Shown here piece by piece: positions 1-6,997 of a DNA stretch of 57,236 nucleotides. The position numbers and the translations under genes are program-made. The number at the start of each line of letters is the position of its first letter. Positions within the stretch are counted from its first letter, which is position 1. Below the pieces are notes generated by a model. It was not told the DNA's origin. It did not search any database and worked only from the letters and a program-made list of their open reading frames with translations. Source of the DNA: Acidimicrobiales bacterium (GTDB lineage: Bacteria; Actinomycetota; Acidimicrobiia; Acidimicrobiales; Bog-793); NCBI GenBank assembly GCA_035533595.1, contig DATLTN010000057.1, positions 1-57,236 of the forward strand, read 5' to 3'.

Positions 1-2
1 AT

Positions 3-422
3 GGTGAAGGACTCGACTACAGCAACTGGTACCACCGCGTGTGGGTGCCAGCCACGTTCAAGATCAAGCGACCCGGATTGCAGTTTCATGATCTCCGTCG
101 AACGAACGCGACCGCGCTCGTGCAAGAAGGAGTCGACGTGAAGACCGCGCAGGAACGACTCGGTCACTCCGATCCGCGACTCACGATCGGGCTCTACGCG
201 CAGGTCACTAAGGCAGGTGAGCGCGACGCGGCGAACCGTCTTGGTGATCGCTTTCGTCCAGGTCAATCCGCTGTTGTTCGTCCGGCGCGCGCGATGGACG
301 CGCGATGGCACGCTGGACAAAAGAACCAGGGCACCCCGAAAGGTGCCCTGAACAGGGAACAAATTGGTCGGGAAGGCGGGATTCGAACCCGCGACCTCAG
401 CGTCCCGAACGCTGCGCGCTAA
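3..422 (+). CDS. Tyrosine site-specific integrase, C-terminal part (5' end outside window)
   Basis: The frame is open from the first complete codon of the window, so this is the C-terminal piece of a longer gene. It carries the late catalytic motifs of phage-type tyrosine recombinases: HDLRR (His-x-x-Arg, His at 87-89), then LGHS, then the nucleophile in LYAQ (Tyr codon 194-196). Such enzymes cut and rejoin DNA at attachment sites to integrate or excise an element. The last codons run over a terminator hairpin and then antisense through the tRNA-Pro gene, and the stop codon lies inside the tRNA. This is what is expected where an element carrying int next to attP has integrated into the 3' end of a tRNA gene. 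The body of the element would lie to the left, outside this window. Confidence 0.85.
   Translation, partial: GEGLDYSNWYHRVWVPATFKIKRPGLQFHDLRRTNATALVQEGVDVKTAQERLGHSDPRLTIGLYAQVTKAGERDAANRLGDRFRPGQSAVVRPARAMDARWHAGQKNQGTPKGALNREQIGREGGIRTRDLSVPNAAR
318..350 (-). terminator. Rho-independent terminator of tRNA-Pro
   Basis: A perfect 9-bp stem (CAGGGCACC at 327-335 with GGTGCCCTG at 342-350) closes a 6-nt loop. On the minus strand it is followed by a short T-rich tract. It lies 15 nt past the encoded CCA end of the tRNA, as expected for its terminator. It falls inside the integrase reading frame of the other strand. Confidence 0.7.
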
Positions 423-442
423 CCAAGCTGCGCTACTTCCCG
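365..442 (-). tRNA. tRNA-Pro (anticodon CGG)
   Basis: On the minus strand the sequence folds as a cloverleaf. The 7-bp acceptor stem is CGGGAAG/CTTCCCG, the D arm GCGC/GCGC, the anticodon stem CAGCG/CGCTG with loop TTCGGGA (anticodon CGG), and the T arm GCGGG/CCCGC with loop TTCGAAT. Discriminator A and an encoded CCA follow (365-367). It decodes CCG proline codons. The antisense reading GGIRTRDLSVPNA is the familiar artefact of translating a tRNA. The 3' half is the probable attB site of the element whose integrase ends inside this gene. Confidence 0.95.
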
Positions 443-1243
443 TCAGCGGTCCGAGCCGCTCTCGCTGCCAATGGTAGTCGACGGTGTCTCGACGACGACC
501 TTGGCGATGCGTCGGCGGTCCATCTCGCTGATCTTGAAGGCGACACCCCGAAGTTCGCAGGTGTCGTTCACCTCGGGGATGTGTCCGAAGGCGTCGAGCA
601 GGTACCCGGCGATCGTCACGTACTCGCCGTCGGGGATGTCGACACCTAGCTCGGTGCGCGCCTCGGTCACCGAGGTCTGGCCATCGACGAGGAAGCGGTT
701 GGCGTCGATCCGCCGCACCGTCGGCGCCGGGTTGCGGTCGAACTCGTCGTGGAGCTCGCCGACGAGGGCGGAGACGAGGTCGTTGATCGTGATCACCCCT
801 GAGAGGCCGCCGTGCTCGTCGACGACGAGCGCGAAGCCGCGCCGGCCGCGACGCATGTCGGAGAGGATTTCGAGCGCCGGTCGCGACTCGGGAAGCAGAT
901 AGGGCTCCCGCCGCCGGCTCGTCACGTCGAGATCGGGGCTCACCTCGCCGCGGTCCTCACCGAGGAGGGGGAAGAGGTCCTTCACGAAGATCACTCCGAG
1001 CAGGTGGTCGAGATCGCCTTCGTAGACGGGGTAGTGGCTGCGACCGGAGCGCCGGACAGCCGCTGCGACGTCCGCGAGGTGGACGGGCGCCTCGAGCGCG
1101 ACGACGTCGACTCGGGGGGTCATCACCTCGAGGGCGGCCGCGTCGCGGAGCGACGCGAGCCGCGCGGTGATCAGGCGCTCCTGCTCGCTCGGCGCGCTGG
1201 CGGCCTCGTGGGGGTGCCGGTGGCCGCCGAAGAGCCGCCTCAC
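443..1243 (-). CDS. CBS-domain CorC/HlyC-family protein
   Basis: This 266-residue protein has two CBS domains (roughly residues 40-175, with MTPRVDVVAL and ITINDLVSALVGEL segments) and a C-terminal CorC_HlyC domain (about 185-260, ending in a FKISEMDRRRI strand). The family is linked to magnesium/cobalt efflux; CBS pairs usually bind adenine nucleotides. The N-terminal membrane domain (DUF21) of the CNNM/CorC group is absent, so this is the short soluble form, like bacterial CorC. It ends directly against the tRNA-Pro gene and follows the receiver protein on the same strand. The substrate is unknown. Confidence 0.85.
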   Translation of the reverse strand: MRRLFGGHRHPHEAASAPSEQERLITARLASLRDAAALEVMTPRVDVVALEAPVHLADVAAAVRRSGRSHYPVYEGDLDHLLGVIFVKDLFPLLGEDRGEVSPDLDVTSRRREPYLLPESRPALEILSDMRRGRRGFALVVDEHGGLSGVITINDLVSALVGELHDEFDRNPAPTVRRIDANRFLVDGQTSVTEARTELGVDIPDGEYVTIAGYLLDAFGHIPEVNDTCELRGVAFKISEMDRRRIAKVVVETPSTTIGSESGSDR

Positions 1244-1259
1244 CGGGGTGCTCGACGTC

Positions 1260-1676
1260 TCAGGAGCGGGCGATCGTCACGGGCCGGAAGGACTCGTCAC
1301 GGTAGGTGCCGCCGTCGAGCAGCGCCGCCGCCGCCCGCCGCAGGCGGATCGGGTCGAGCGGCTTCACGAGGTAGCCCTCGGCGAGCGCCCGCTTCGCGAG
1401 GAAGACGTCGGCACGGCGGTCGAGGGCGATGAGGACCGGGATCGCCGGTATGCGTCCCCCGGATTCCTCGAGCTTCAGGTCGTGGCAGATCGCGATCCCG
1501 CCCATGTTCTGCACCTGGCAGTCGGTGACCACGAGGTCCGGTGGGTCGGCGGCGACGGCGGCCCGCACGGCCTCGCCCGAGCGCAGCTCGCTGATCTCGT
1601 TGACCCCGTCGTCGAGGACCGCGCGGAAGTCCTCGAGGACCGTCTGCGCGTCGCTGACCAGGAGGATCTTCGCCAC
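1260..1676 (-). CDS. Single-domain response regulator receiver protein
   Basis: This 138-residue protein is a lone REC domain: ILLVSD near the N-terminus, the phosphoacceptor Asp52 in VVTDCQ, and the conserved Lys105 in YLVKPLDP. The usual acidic pair after the first strand is reduced to one Asp (SD). There is no output domain, so it may act by protein-protein contact. I chose the GTG at 1676, five bases after the stop of the ArsA-like gene, because REC homology begins exactly there; the longer upstream frame is low-complexity shadow sequence. It is probably co-transcribed with the two ATPases. No histidine kinase is nearby. Confidence 0.85.
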   Translation of the reverse strand: MAKILLVSDAQTVLEDFRAVLDDGVNEISELRSGEAVRAAVAADPPDLVVTDCQVQNMGGIAICHDLKLEESGGRIPAIPVLIALDRRADVFLAKRALAEGYLVKPLDPIRLRRAAAALLDGGTYRDESFRPVTIARS

Positions 1677-1680
1677 CTCG

Positions 1681-2745
1681 TCACGGTAGCGCCTCCCCGA
1701 TGAGCAGGCGAGAAAGCAGCCCAAGGGTGTCGAGGTCGTGGACGTCGTCCGAGAGGAGGGGGAGCTCGACGACGGTCGCGCCCTCGAGCGGTCCGAGGAG
1801 CTCGTCGAGCGCGCGCCGCTCCCCGCGGTGCTGGGCGACCAGCTCGTCGAGGTTCTCGACGAGCTCCGCCCAGTCGCCCGCACCACTGCCGGCTGCGAAT
1901 GGTGCGCCGAAGTCGGGGGTGACGCGGTTCACGACGACGGCGCTGACGCCGAGCGCGGCCTCCCCGAAGTGCGTCGCCAGGTAGGCGGCCTCCGCGAGCG
2001 CCTCGCGGCGGGGGGTGGTGACGAGGAGGTAGGCGGTCCCCTCGTCGCGCAGCAGCTTGCCGACCGCCCCGGCACGCTCGCGGAAGCCCTCCTCCATGCC
2101 GTCGAAGGCGCGGAAGAAGGCCATCGTGTCCTCGACGATCTCGCGTCCGGCGATCCTTCCGATCGTCCGGATGAAGAGCTGCGCCGCGGCCGAGAGCGCC
2201 CGGAGCGAGGCCTTGCCCGGGGCGACGAGCAGCCGGAAGAGGCGGTTGTCGAGGAACGAGGCGAGCCGCTCGGGAGCGGCGAGGAAGGCGAGGGCGTCGC
2301 GCGAGGGAGGGGTGTCGACGACGATGAGGTCGTACTCCCCGCCGTCGACGAGCTCGTAGAGGCGCTCGGTCGCCATGTACTCCTGGGTCCCCGAGAGCGT
2401 CGAGATGAGGCTCTTGTAGATGCGGTTGTCGAAGATGTGCCGCACCTGCTCGCGGTCGCGGGCGTAGCGCTCGACGAGGCGGTCAAAGGTGCTCGCCGGG
2501 TCGAGCATCACCGCGTCGAGCGTGCCCGGCCACGGCCCCTCGACGCGTCGCGCGAGGTCGGAGATCTCCCCGATGCCGAGGGCGTCGGCGAGGCGGCGCG
2601 CGGGGTCGACCGTGACGACGCAGACCCGACGACCGAGGCTCGCCGCCGCGAGGGCGACGGCCGCAGCGCTCGTCGTCTTGCCGACGCCGCCGGCGCCGCA
2701 GCAGACGATCACCGAGCGCCCGTCGGCGAGCTCGCGGAGGCTCAC
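1681..2745 (-). CDS. ArsA/Get3-like ATPase (second of pair)
   Basis: This 354-residue SIMIBI-class P-loop ATPase has the deviant Walker A GAGGVGKTT at residues 17-25, followed by VDPARRLADALG and the switch-like VDTPPSRDAL. It belongs to the ArsA anion-transporting ATPase family. Actinobacteria carry such ATPases as adjacent pairs (Rv3679/Rv3680 in M. tuberculosis). Its ATG overlaps the stop of the upstream partner by 4 bp, so the two are translationally coupled and probably act as a hetero-oligomer. There is no arsenite pump in the neighbourhood, so an arsenic role is not supported. Divergent whiB and the downstream hydrolase reproduce the mycobacterial whiB4 neighbourhood. Confidence 0.9.
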   Translation of the reverse strand: MSLRELADGRSVIVCCGAGGVGKTTSAAAVALAAASLGRRVCVVTVDPARRLADALGIGEISDLARRVEGPWPGTLDAVMLDPASTFDRLVERYARDREQVRHIFDNRIYKSLISTLSGTQEYMATERLYELVDGGEYDLIVVDTPPSRDALAFLAAPERLASFLDNRLFRLLVAPGKASLRALSAAAQLFIRTIGRIAGREIVEDTMAFFRAFDGMEEGFRERAGAVGKLLRDEGTAYLLVTTPRREALAEAAYLATHFGEAALGVSAVVVNRVTPDFGAPFAAGSGAGDWAELVENLDELVAQHRGERRALDELLGPLEGATVVELPLLSDDVHDLDTLGLLSRLLIGEALP

Positions 2746-3692
2746 AGCCGAGCGACCGCTTGTTCGAGCGCCGCGCTCAACGTCGTGAGCTCGGCGGGCC
2801 CGATGGCCCCCGCGGCGAGGAGCGGCAGGCGGAGCTGGGGGAGGGGGAGCTCGCTGGCAAGCCGCTCGAGGGCGCGTGACTGCAGCGAGATGCGTGCCCG
2901 ACGGAAGGCCGCGGCCGCGGCGACGCGCTCGAGGTCACCGACCTCCGCCGCGGCGCCCGCTTTCCGCGCCGCTTCGGCGGGCGCCGCGGCGAGCGCCGGG
3001 CGCTCGCGCTCACAGGCGTTCACGACGACCGCCCGCAGGGCGACCCCGATCTCGTCCTCGACCCGGTAGGCGGTCTCGATCACCTCGTTCACGGGGGTCT
3101 CCTCGGGGATCGTGGCGAGGAGCACCTGGCAGCGTTCGGGGTCGCCGAGAAGCGCCAGCACCTCCTCCGCCTGGCGGCGGAGGGGGCCGCCGCGCGAGGC
3201 CCCGGCGAGGCCCCCCGAGCTCGTGAGGAAGGAGAGCGCATGGCCGGTGGAGGGGGCGTCGAGGACGATCAGGTCGGCCGCCCGGTCGCGCTCGAGCTGC
3301 TTCACCTTGCCGAGCACCAGGACCTCGCGGATCCCGGGGATCGCCGTCGCGACGACGTCGAGGGCGCCGCTCTGCACGAGCCGGCGCGAGACGCGGCCGA
3401 GGCCGTGCGAGCCCAGGTACTCGAGCAGCGCCGCGTCGCTCGTCAGCAGGCGGGCGTCGACGGCACCGCCGCCCTCGGCTTCCCACAGCCGGGTGCCCGC
3501 GTAGTCGAGGGGCTCGTCGCGCCCGAAGAGCGGCGCGAGGTCGCCGCGCTCGTCCAGGGCGAGGAGCAGGACCTCGAGGCCGGCGCCGGCGGCCATGCGG
3601 GCAAGCGAGGCGGCGACGGTGGTCTTTCCGACGCCGCCCTTCCCGACGACGAGGACGAAGCGGCTCTGGCGGCAGAAGGCCTCGACGTCCAT
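2742..3692 (-). CDS. ArsA/Get3-like ATPase (first of pair)
   Basis: This 316-residue paralogue of the next gene has GKGGVGKTT at residues 17-25 and the ArsA-type DAPSTGHALSFL segment. The C-terminal third is Ala/Arg-rich and divergent from its partner. The pair overlaps by 4 bp. The start ATG at 3692 is preceded on the minus strand by a TAGTGT box (3707-3702), too close for a long leader, so the message may be nearly leaderless. A 23-bp dyad (3741-3763) lies between this start and whiB. Function follows the Rv3679/Rv3680 family; the substrate is unknown. Confidence 0.9.
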   Translation of the reverse strand: MDVEAFCRQSRFVLVVGKGGVGKTTVAASLARMAAGAGLEVLLLALDERGDLAPLFGRDEPLDYAGTRLWEAEGGGAVDARLLTSDAALLEYLGSHGLGRVSRRLVQSGALDVVATAIPGIREVLVLGKVKQLERDRAADLIVLDAPSTGHALSFLTSSGGLAGASRGGPLRRQAEEVLALLGDPERCQVLLATIPEETPVNEVIETAYRVEDEIGVALRAVVVNACERERPALAAAPAEAARKAGAAAEVGDLERVAAAAAFRRARISLQSRALERLASELPLPQLRLPLLAAGAIGPAELTTLSAALEQAVARL

Positions 3693-3740
3693 CCGGCGGC
3701 GACACTACCGCTGAGCAGGGCGGCACCGGGTTTGGCCGCC

Positions 3741-3784
3741 GCCTGACATGCCTCTTGTCAGGCTCTGGAGGTCGGCGGTAGCGT
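3741..3784 (+). promoter_or_regulatory. Dyad operator over the candidate whiB promoter
   Basis: A perfect 8-bp inverted repeat, GCCTGACA-N7-TGTCAGGC (3741-3763), sits in the divergent gap between the ATPase pair and whiB. Its right arm overlaps a -35-like TTGTCA (3755-3760), which is 18 bp from a -10-like TAGCGT (3779-3784). A dimeric regulator bound here could control both directions. The dyad is directly visible; the promoter assignment is inference. Confidence 0.5.
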
Positions 3785-3856
3785 CGAAATCACTCCGGGG
3801 GGCCGGGGTGATGCCTGAGTGCCACTGCGGACCGGCACCTGTGCAGGGGAGGGACC

Positions 3857-4120
3857 GTGGTCGCGAGCCATGTGGAGGAGAGCTGGCAGTTGAAGGCCGC
3901 CTGCCGAGGACCACAGGCAGCCGTCTTCTTCCCCCCGGCGCACGCCGAGCGACGTGAGGACCGCCAGGAGCGAGAGCGTGCCGCGAAGGCGATCTGTACG
4001 ACGTGCAGCGTGCGGTTGGCGTGTCGCGACTACTCGGTCCGCATCCGCGAGCCGCACGGGATCTGGGGCGGCCTCAACGAGCTCGAGCGCAAGCAGCTCA
4101 TCGACCGGCTCGCCGGCTGA
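3857..4120 (+). CDS. whiB: WhiB-family Fe-S transcriptional regulator
   Basis: This 87-residue protein has the complete WhiB signature: four cysteines (first in AACRG, then CTTCSVRLAC) that hold a redox-sensitive [4Fe-4S] cluster, followed by the GIWGGLNE turn and a basic tail. WhiB proteins bind sigma factors and respond to oxygen, NO or redox state. The start is GTG 3857 with a purine-rich AGGGGAGGGA 5' to it. Next to the ArsA-like pair and the metallo-beta-lactamase-fold gene it most resembles the whiB4 position of mycobacteria, but subfamily assignment from context is inference. Confidence 0.93.
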   Translation: MVASHVEESWQLKAACRGPQAAVFFPPAHAERREDRQERERAAKAICTTCSVRLACRDYSVRIREPHGIWGGLNELERKQLIDRLAG

Positions 4121-4140
4121 GCGCCGCGCGAGTCGGCGCG

Positions 4141-4992
4141 ATGGCTGACGCCGCCGACCCGGTCCTCGCAGAGCCGTTCTCCGGCGTCCGCCGCCTGCGG
4201 GCGCCCAATCCCGGCCCGATGACGGGGCGCGGGACCAACAGCTATCTCGTCGGCCGCGACGACCTCGTGCTCATCGACCCGGGCCCGGAGATCCCCGAGC
4301 ACCTCGACCGCCTCGTCGAGCTCGCCGGGGGGAACCTCCGCTACGTCGTCGTCACCCACACCCATCGCGACCACTCGCCGGGCGCCGCCGAGGTAGCCAG
4401 GCGCTGTGGCGCGACCCTCCTCGGCTTCGGGGCCCGCGACGGCTTCGAGCCGGCGGGCCCGCTCCGCGACGGCGACCGCGTGCAGGTCGCCGGCTACCGC
4501 CTCGACGTGCTGCACACGCCGGGTCACGCCTCGAACCACCTCTGTTACCTTCTCGACTCGCCCGAGGTCCCGGTCCGCGTGCTGTTCTCCGGCGACCACG
4601 TGATGGGCGGCTCGACCGTCGTGATCTCGCCCCCCGACGGCGACATGGCCGCCTACCTCGCGAGCCTCGAGCGGCTGCTCTCGATCAGGCCCGCGATCGG
4701 GGCCATCGCCCCCGGCCACGGCGGGGTGCTCGAGGACCCCGAGGGGGTGCTCCGCGGTTGCCTCGCCCACCGGCGTGACCGCGAAGCGCGCGTCATGACC
4801 CTCCTCGCCGACGGGCCGTCCACCCCGGCCGCCCTCGTCGCCACGATCTACCGGGACCTCGACCCCGCGCTCACCGAGGCGGCGGGCCGCCAGCTCTGGG
4901 CGCACCTCAGAAAGCTCGCCGCCGACGGTTTGGTCAGCTCGCCCGACGTCGACGACCTGGCGTCGACCTGGCGGCTCAGCTCGGCGCGCTGA
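4141..4992 (+). CDS. Metallo-beta-lactamase-fold hydrolase, LACTB2-like
   Basis: This 283-residue protein has the metal ligands THTHRDH, HTPGH and SGDH of the MBL superfamily and a C-terminal winged-helix segment (about 215-275), as in LACTB2-type nucleases. I chose ATG 4141, 20 bp after the whiB stop; the upstream extension in frame lies inside whiB. It corresponds by position and fold to Rv3677c of the M. tuberculosis whiB4 region. A ribonuclease or thioesterase-type hydrolase role is possible, and the exact substrate is unknown. Its 3' end overlaps the convergent mrp gene by 17 bp. Confidence 0.88.
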   Translation: MADAADPVLAEPFSGVRRLRAPNPGPMTGRGTNSYLVGRDDLVLIDPGPEIPEHLDRLVELAGGNLRYVVVTHTHRDHSPGAAEVARRCGATLLGFGARDGFEPAGPLRDGDRVQVAGYRLDVLHTPGHASNHLCYLLDSPEVPVRVLFSGDHVMGGSTVVISPPDGDMAAYLASLERLLSIRPAIGAIAPGHGGVLEDPEGVLRGCLAHRRDREARVMTLLADGPSTPAALVATIYRDLDPALTEAAGRQLWAHLRKLAADGLVSSPDVDDLASTWRLSSAR

Positions 4993-6124
4993 CCGCCTCG
5001 CGCGCCAGCCCGAAGAGGATCGCGCTGCAGTTGCTCATCTCGACGGCCGGCGCGATCTCGGTCGCGATCAGCTCGGCGATCGCCGCGAAGACCGCGCCGG
5101 AGGGGCTCGTCGAGTCGAGCGCCACCGGCCGCCCCTCGTCGCCGCCGGCGGCGACCGCGGCGTCGATCGGGATCTGGCCGATGAGGGGCACGCCGATCTC
5201 CTCGGCGAGGCGCTCGCCGCCGCCGCTCCCGAAGAGCGCGTACTCCTCCCCGTGGTCACAGACGAAGCTCGACATGTTCTCGATCACCCCGGCGACGCGC
5301 AGGTGGCCGCGCCGCGCCATGTCGGCGGCGCGCCCGGCGACCTTCTGGGCAGCGAGCGCCGGGGTGGTGACGAGCAGCAGCTCGCTGTGCGGGAGCATCC
5401 TCGCGAGCCCCATCTGCACGTCCCCGGTGCCCGGCGGGAGGTCGACCACGAGGTAGTCGAGCGCCCCCCAGGCGACGTCCTCCAAGAAGTGCTGGACGGC
5501 GCGGTTGAGGACGAGCCCGCGCCACATGATCGCCTCGTCCTCACCGGAGAGGAAGCCCATCGAGACGACCTTCAGCAGGCCGTCGTCAAGGGGCAGCTCG
5601 ATGGGCAGCATCTTGCCGGCGCGCACCTCGAGCTTGTCGTCGAGGCCGAGGAGGCGGGGGACCGAGAAGCCCCAGATGTCGGCGTCGAGGAGGCCGACGC
5701 GCGCGCCGCGGCGGGCGAGGCTGACGGCGAGGTTGACGGCCACCGAGGACTTCCCGACGCCCCCCTTGCCCGAGACGACGGCGAGCACGCGCGCCGTCGG
5801 TGGCACGCTCGAGCGGATCGGCCGCTGCTGGGCCTCGCGCCGGGCGATCGACATCAGCGCGGCCCGCTCCTCGCGGTCCATCGCGACCGTCGTGATCTCG
5901 ACCGACTCGATCCCCGGCACGTGGCGCAGCGCCCGCTCGACGTCGCCCTGCAGCTGGCTGCGCAGCGGACAGGCGGCGATCGTGAGCGCCAGCTCGACGC
6001 GCACCGTGGAGCCCTCGCGCACCGCGGCGCGGATCATCCCGAGCGTCACCACGTCGGTGCCGAGCTCGGGGTCGACGACGTGGCTGAGCGCCTCGGCGAG
6101 CTCTGCGTCGATGGCCTCGGTCAC
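4976..6124 (-). CDS. mrp: Mrp/ApbC Fe-S cluster carrier ATPase
   Basis: This 382-residue protein has an N-terminal DUF59/MIP18-like domain (about 1-80) and a P-loop ATPase with SGKGGVGKSS, DADIWGFS and DLPPGTGD motifs. Family members carry and deliver [4Fe-4S] clusters. The C-terminal CxxC found in many family members is reduced to one cysteine (FVCDHGEEY), so the bridging site is not obvious. GTG 6124 is preferred because GGGGA lies 7 nt upstream; a TTG at 6130 is possible but too close to it. It is divergent from the A-type carrier gene, with a shared dyad between them. Confidence 0.9.
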   Translation of the reverse strand: MTEAIDAELAEALSHVVDPELGTDVVTLGMIRAAVREGSTVRVELALTIAACPLRSQLQGDVERALRHVPGIESVEITTVAMDREERAALMSIARREAQQRPIRSSVPPTARVLAVVSGKGGVGKSSVAVNLAVSLARRGARVGLLDADIWGFSVPRLLGLDDKLEVRAGKMLPIELPLDDGLLKVVSMGFLSGEDEAIMWRGLVLNRAVQHFLEDVAWGALDYLVVDLPPGTGDVQMGLARMLPHSELLLVTTPALAAQKVAGRAADMARRGHLRVAGVIENMSSFVCDHGEEYALFGSGGGERLAEEIGVPLIGQIPIDAAVAAGGDEGRPVALDSTSPSGAVFAAIAELIATEIAPAVEMSNCSAILFGLAREAVSAPS

Positions 6125-6163
6125 CCTCAATTCCCCAGTTCAGGGGGCGTGATCACGCTGCCG

Positions 6164-6203
6164 ATCCTAACCGTGCGGCGCCTGACCACCGGCTGGTTAG
6201 GAT
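6164..6203. promoter_or_regulatory. Inverted GGTTAGGAT elements between mrp and the Fe-S carrier gene
   Basis: ATCCTAACC (6164-6172) and GGTTAGGAT (6195-6203) form a perfect 9-bp inverted repeat with a 22-nt spacer. Each arm contains TAGGAT, a good -10 box, pointing outward. This fits symmetrical divergent promoters for mrp (minus) and the A-type carrier (plus). No convincing -35 box is seen at the right spacing. Confidence 0.5.
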
Positions 6204-6234
6204 GTCCCCAGCGGAGTCCGAGGAGGATCGATTC

Positions 6235-6603
6235 GTGAGCATTGCCACCAGCACCGTGCAGATCGGGAGCCGTCCGAGCCCCGTGACGCTCACCGACGAG
6301 GCTGCCCGTAAGGTCGCTGAGCTGCTCTCCAGCGAGGAGGGCGGCGAGTCGTTGGCGCTGCGCGTCGCAGTCCGCCCGGGCGGCTGCTCCGGTTACAGCT
6401 ACGACATGTTCTTCGATTCCGAGTTCGCCGACGACGACATCGTCCGCAGTTTCGGCGAGGTCCGTCTGGTCATCGACCCGGACAGCGCGGCGCTGATCAA
6501 GGGCTCGACGCTCGACTACCGCGACGGGCTGCAGGGCGCGGGGTTCCACATCACCAACCCGAACGCCCAGCGCACCTGCGGGTGCGGCTCCTCCTTCAGC
6601 TAG
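6235..6603 (+). CDS. A-type iron-sulfur cluster carrier (HesB/IscA/ErpA family)
   Basis: This 122-residue protein shows the HesB/IscA fold with three conserved cysteines: one in RPGGCSGYSYDM and two in the C-terminal CGCGSSF. These proteins accept Fe-S clusters and insert them into target apoproteins. GTG 6235 is chosen because a strong GAGGAGGA lies at 6219-6226. The divergent mrp gene makes a two-gene cluster-delivery module. The 10-bp gap to the following RidA gene suggests co-transcription. Confidence 0.93.
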   Translation: MSIATSTVQIGSRPSPVTLTDEAARKVAELLSSEEGGESLALRVAVRPGGCSGYSYDMFFDSEFADDDIVRSFGEVRLVIDPDSAALIKGSTLDYRDGLQGAGFHITNPNAQRTCGCGSSFS

Positions 6604-6612
6604 CCACCGACC

Positions 6613-6984
6613 ATGGCCGATCAGGCACGGCCACCCACCCCGCTCGGCCCTTACACGCCGGTCACGCGCGCGGGCATGTGGGTGATCTGTTCGGGACAGC
6701 TCGGTCTTCGTGACGGCGAGCTCGTCGACGGCGTGGCCGCTCAGACGGCGCAGTCCGTCGCCAACCTCGCGGCGGCACTCGCCCTCGAGGGGGCGACCCT
6801 CGAGGACGTCGTGAAGACGACGGTCTTCCTCGCCGACATCGCCGACTTCGAGGAGATGAACGGCGCGTACGCAGCGGCCTTTCGCGGCCACCGCCCGACG
6901 CGCTCCTGCATCGGCGTGGCGGGGCTGCCACGCGGCGCACGGGTGGAGATCGAGGCGTGGGCACAGGCCGAGGCGCACTCGTGA
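6613..6984 (+). CDS. RidA/YjgF-family protein
   Basis: This 123-residue protein has the RidA fold: LGPYTPVTRAG, ICSGQLGL, DVVKTTVFLAD and a C-terminal TRSCIGVAGLPRGARVEIE. The Arg of TRSC matches the position used for imine hydrolysis in active RidA enzymes, which remove reactive 2-aminoacrylate. It is soluble, and a trimer is expected from the family. M. tuberculosis has a RidA-like gene (Rv3678c) in the same whiB4 neighbourhood; here it is separated from whiB by the Fe-S pair. Confidence 0.88.
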   Translation: MADQARPPTPLGPYTPVTRAGMWVICSGQLGLRDGELVDGVAAQTAQSVANLAAALALEGATLEDVVKTTVFLADIADFEEMNGAYAAAFRGHRPTRSCIGVAGLPRGARVEIEAWAQAEAHS

Positions 6985-6997
6985 GCACCGCCGCGTC

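Noticed and set aside
1681-3692. Arsenic resistance operon
   Set aside because: The ATPases are of the ArsA family, but no ArsB, ArsR or ArsD is present and actinobacterial pairs of this type are not tied to arsenite.
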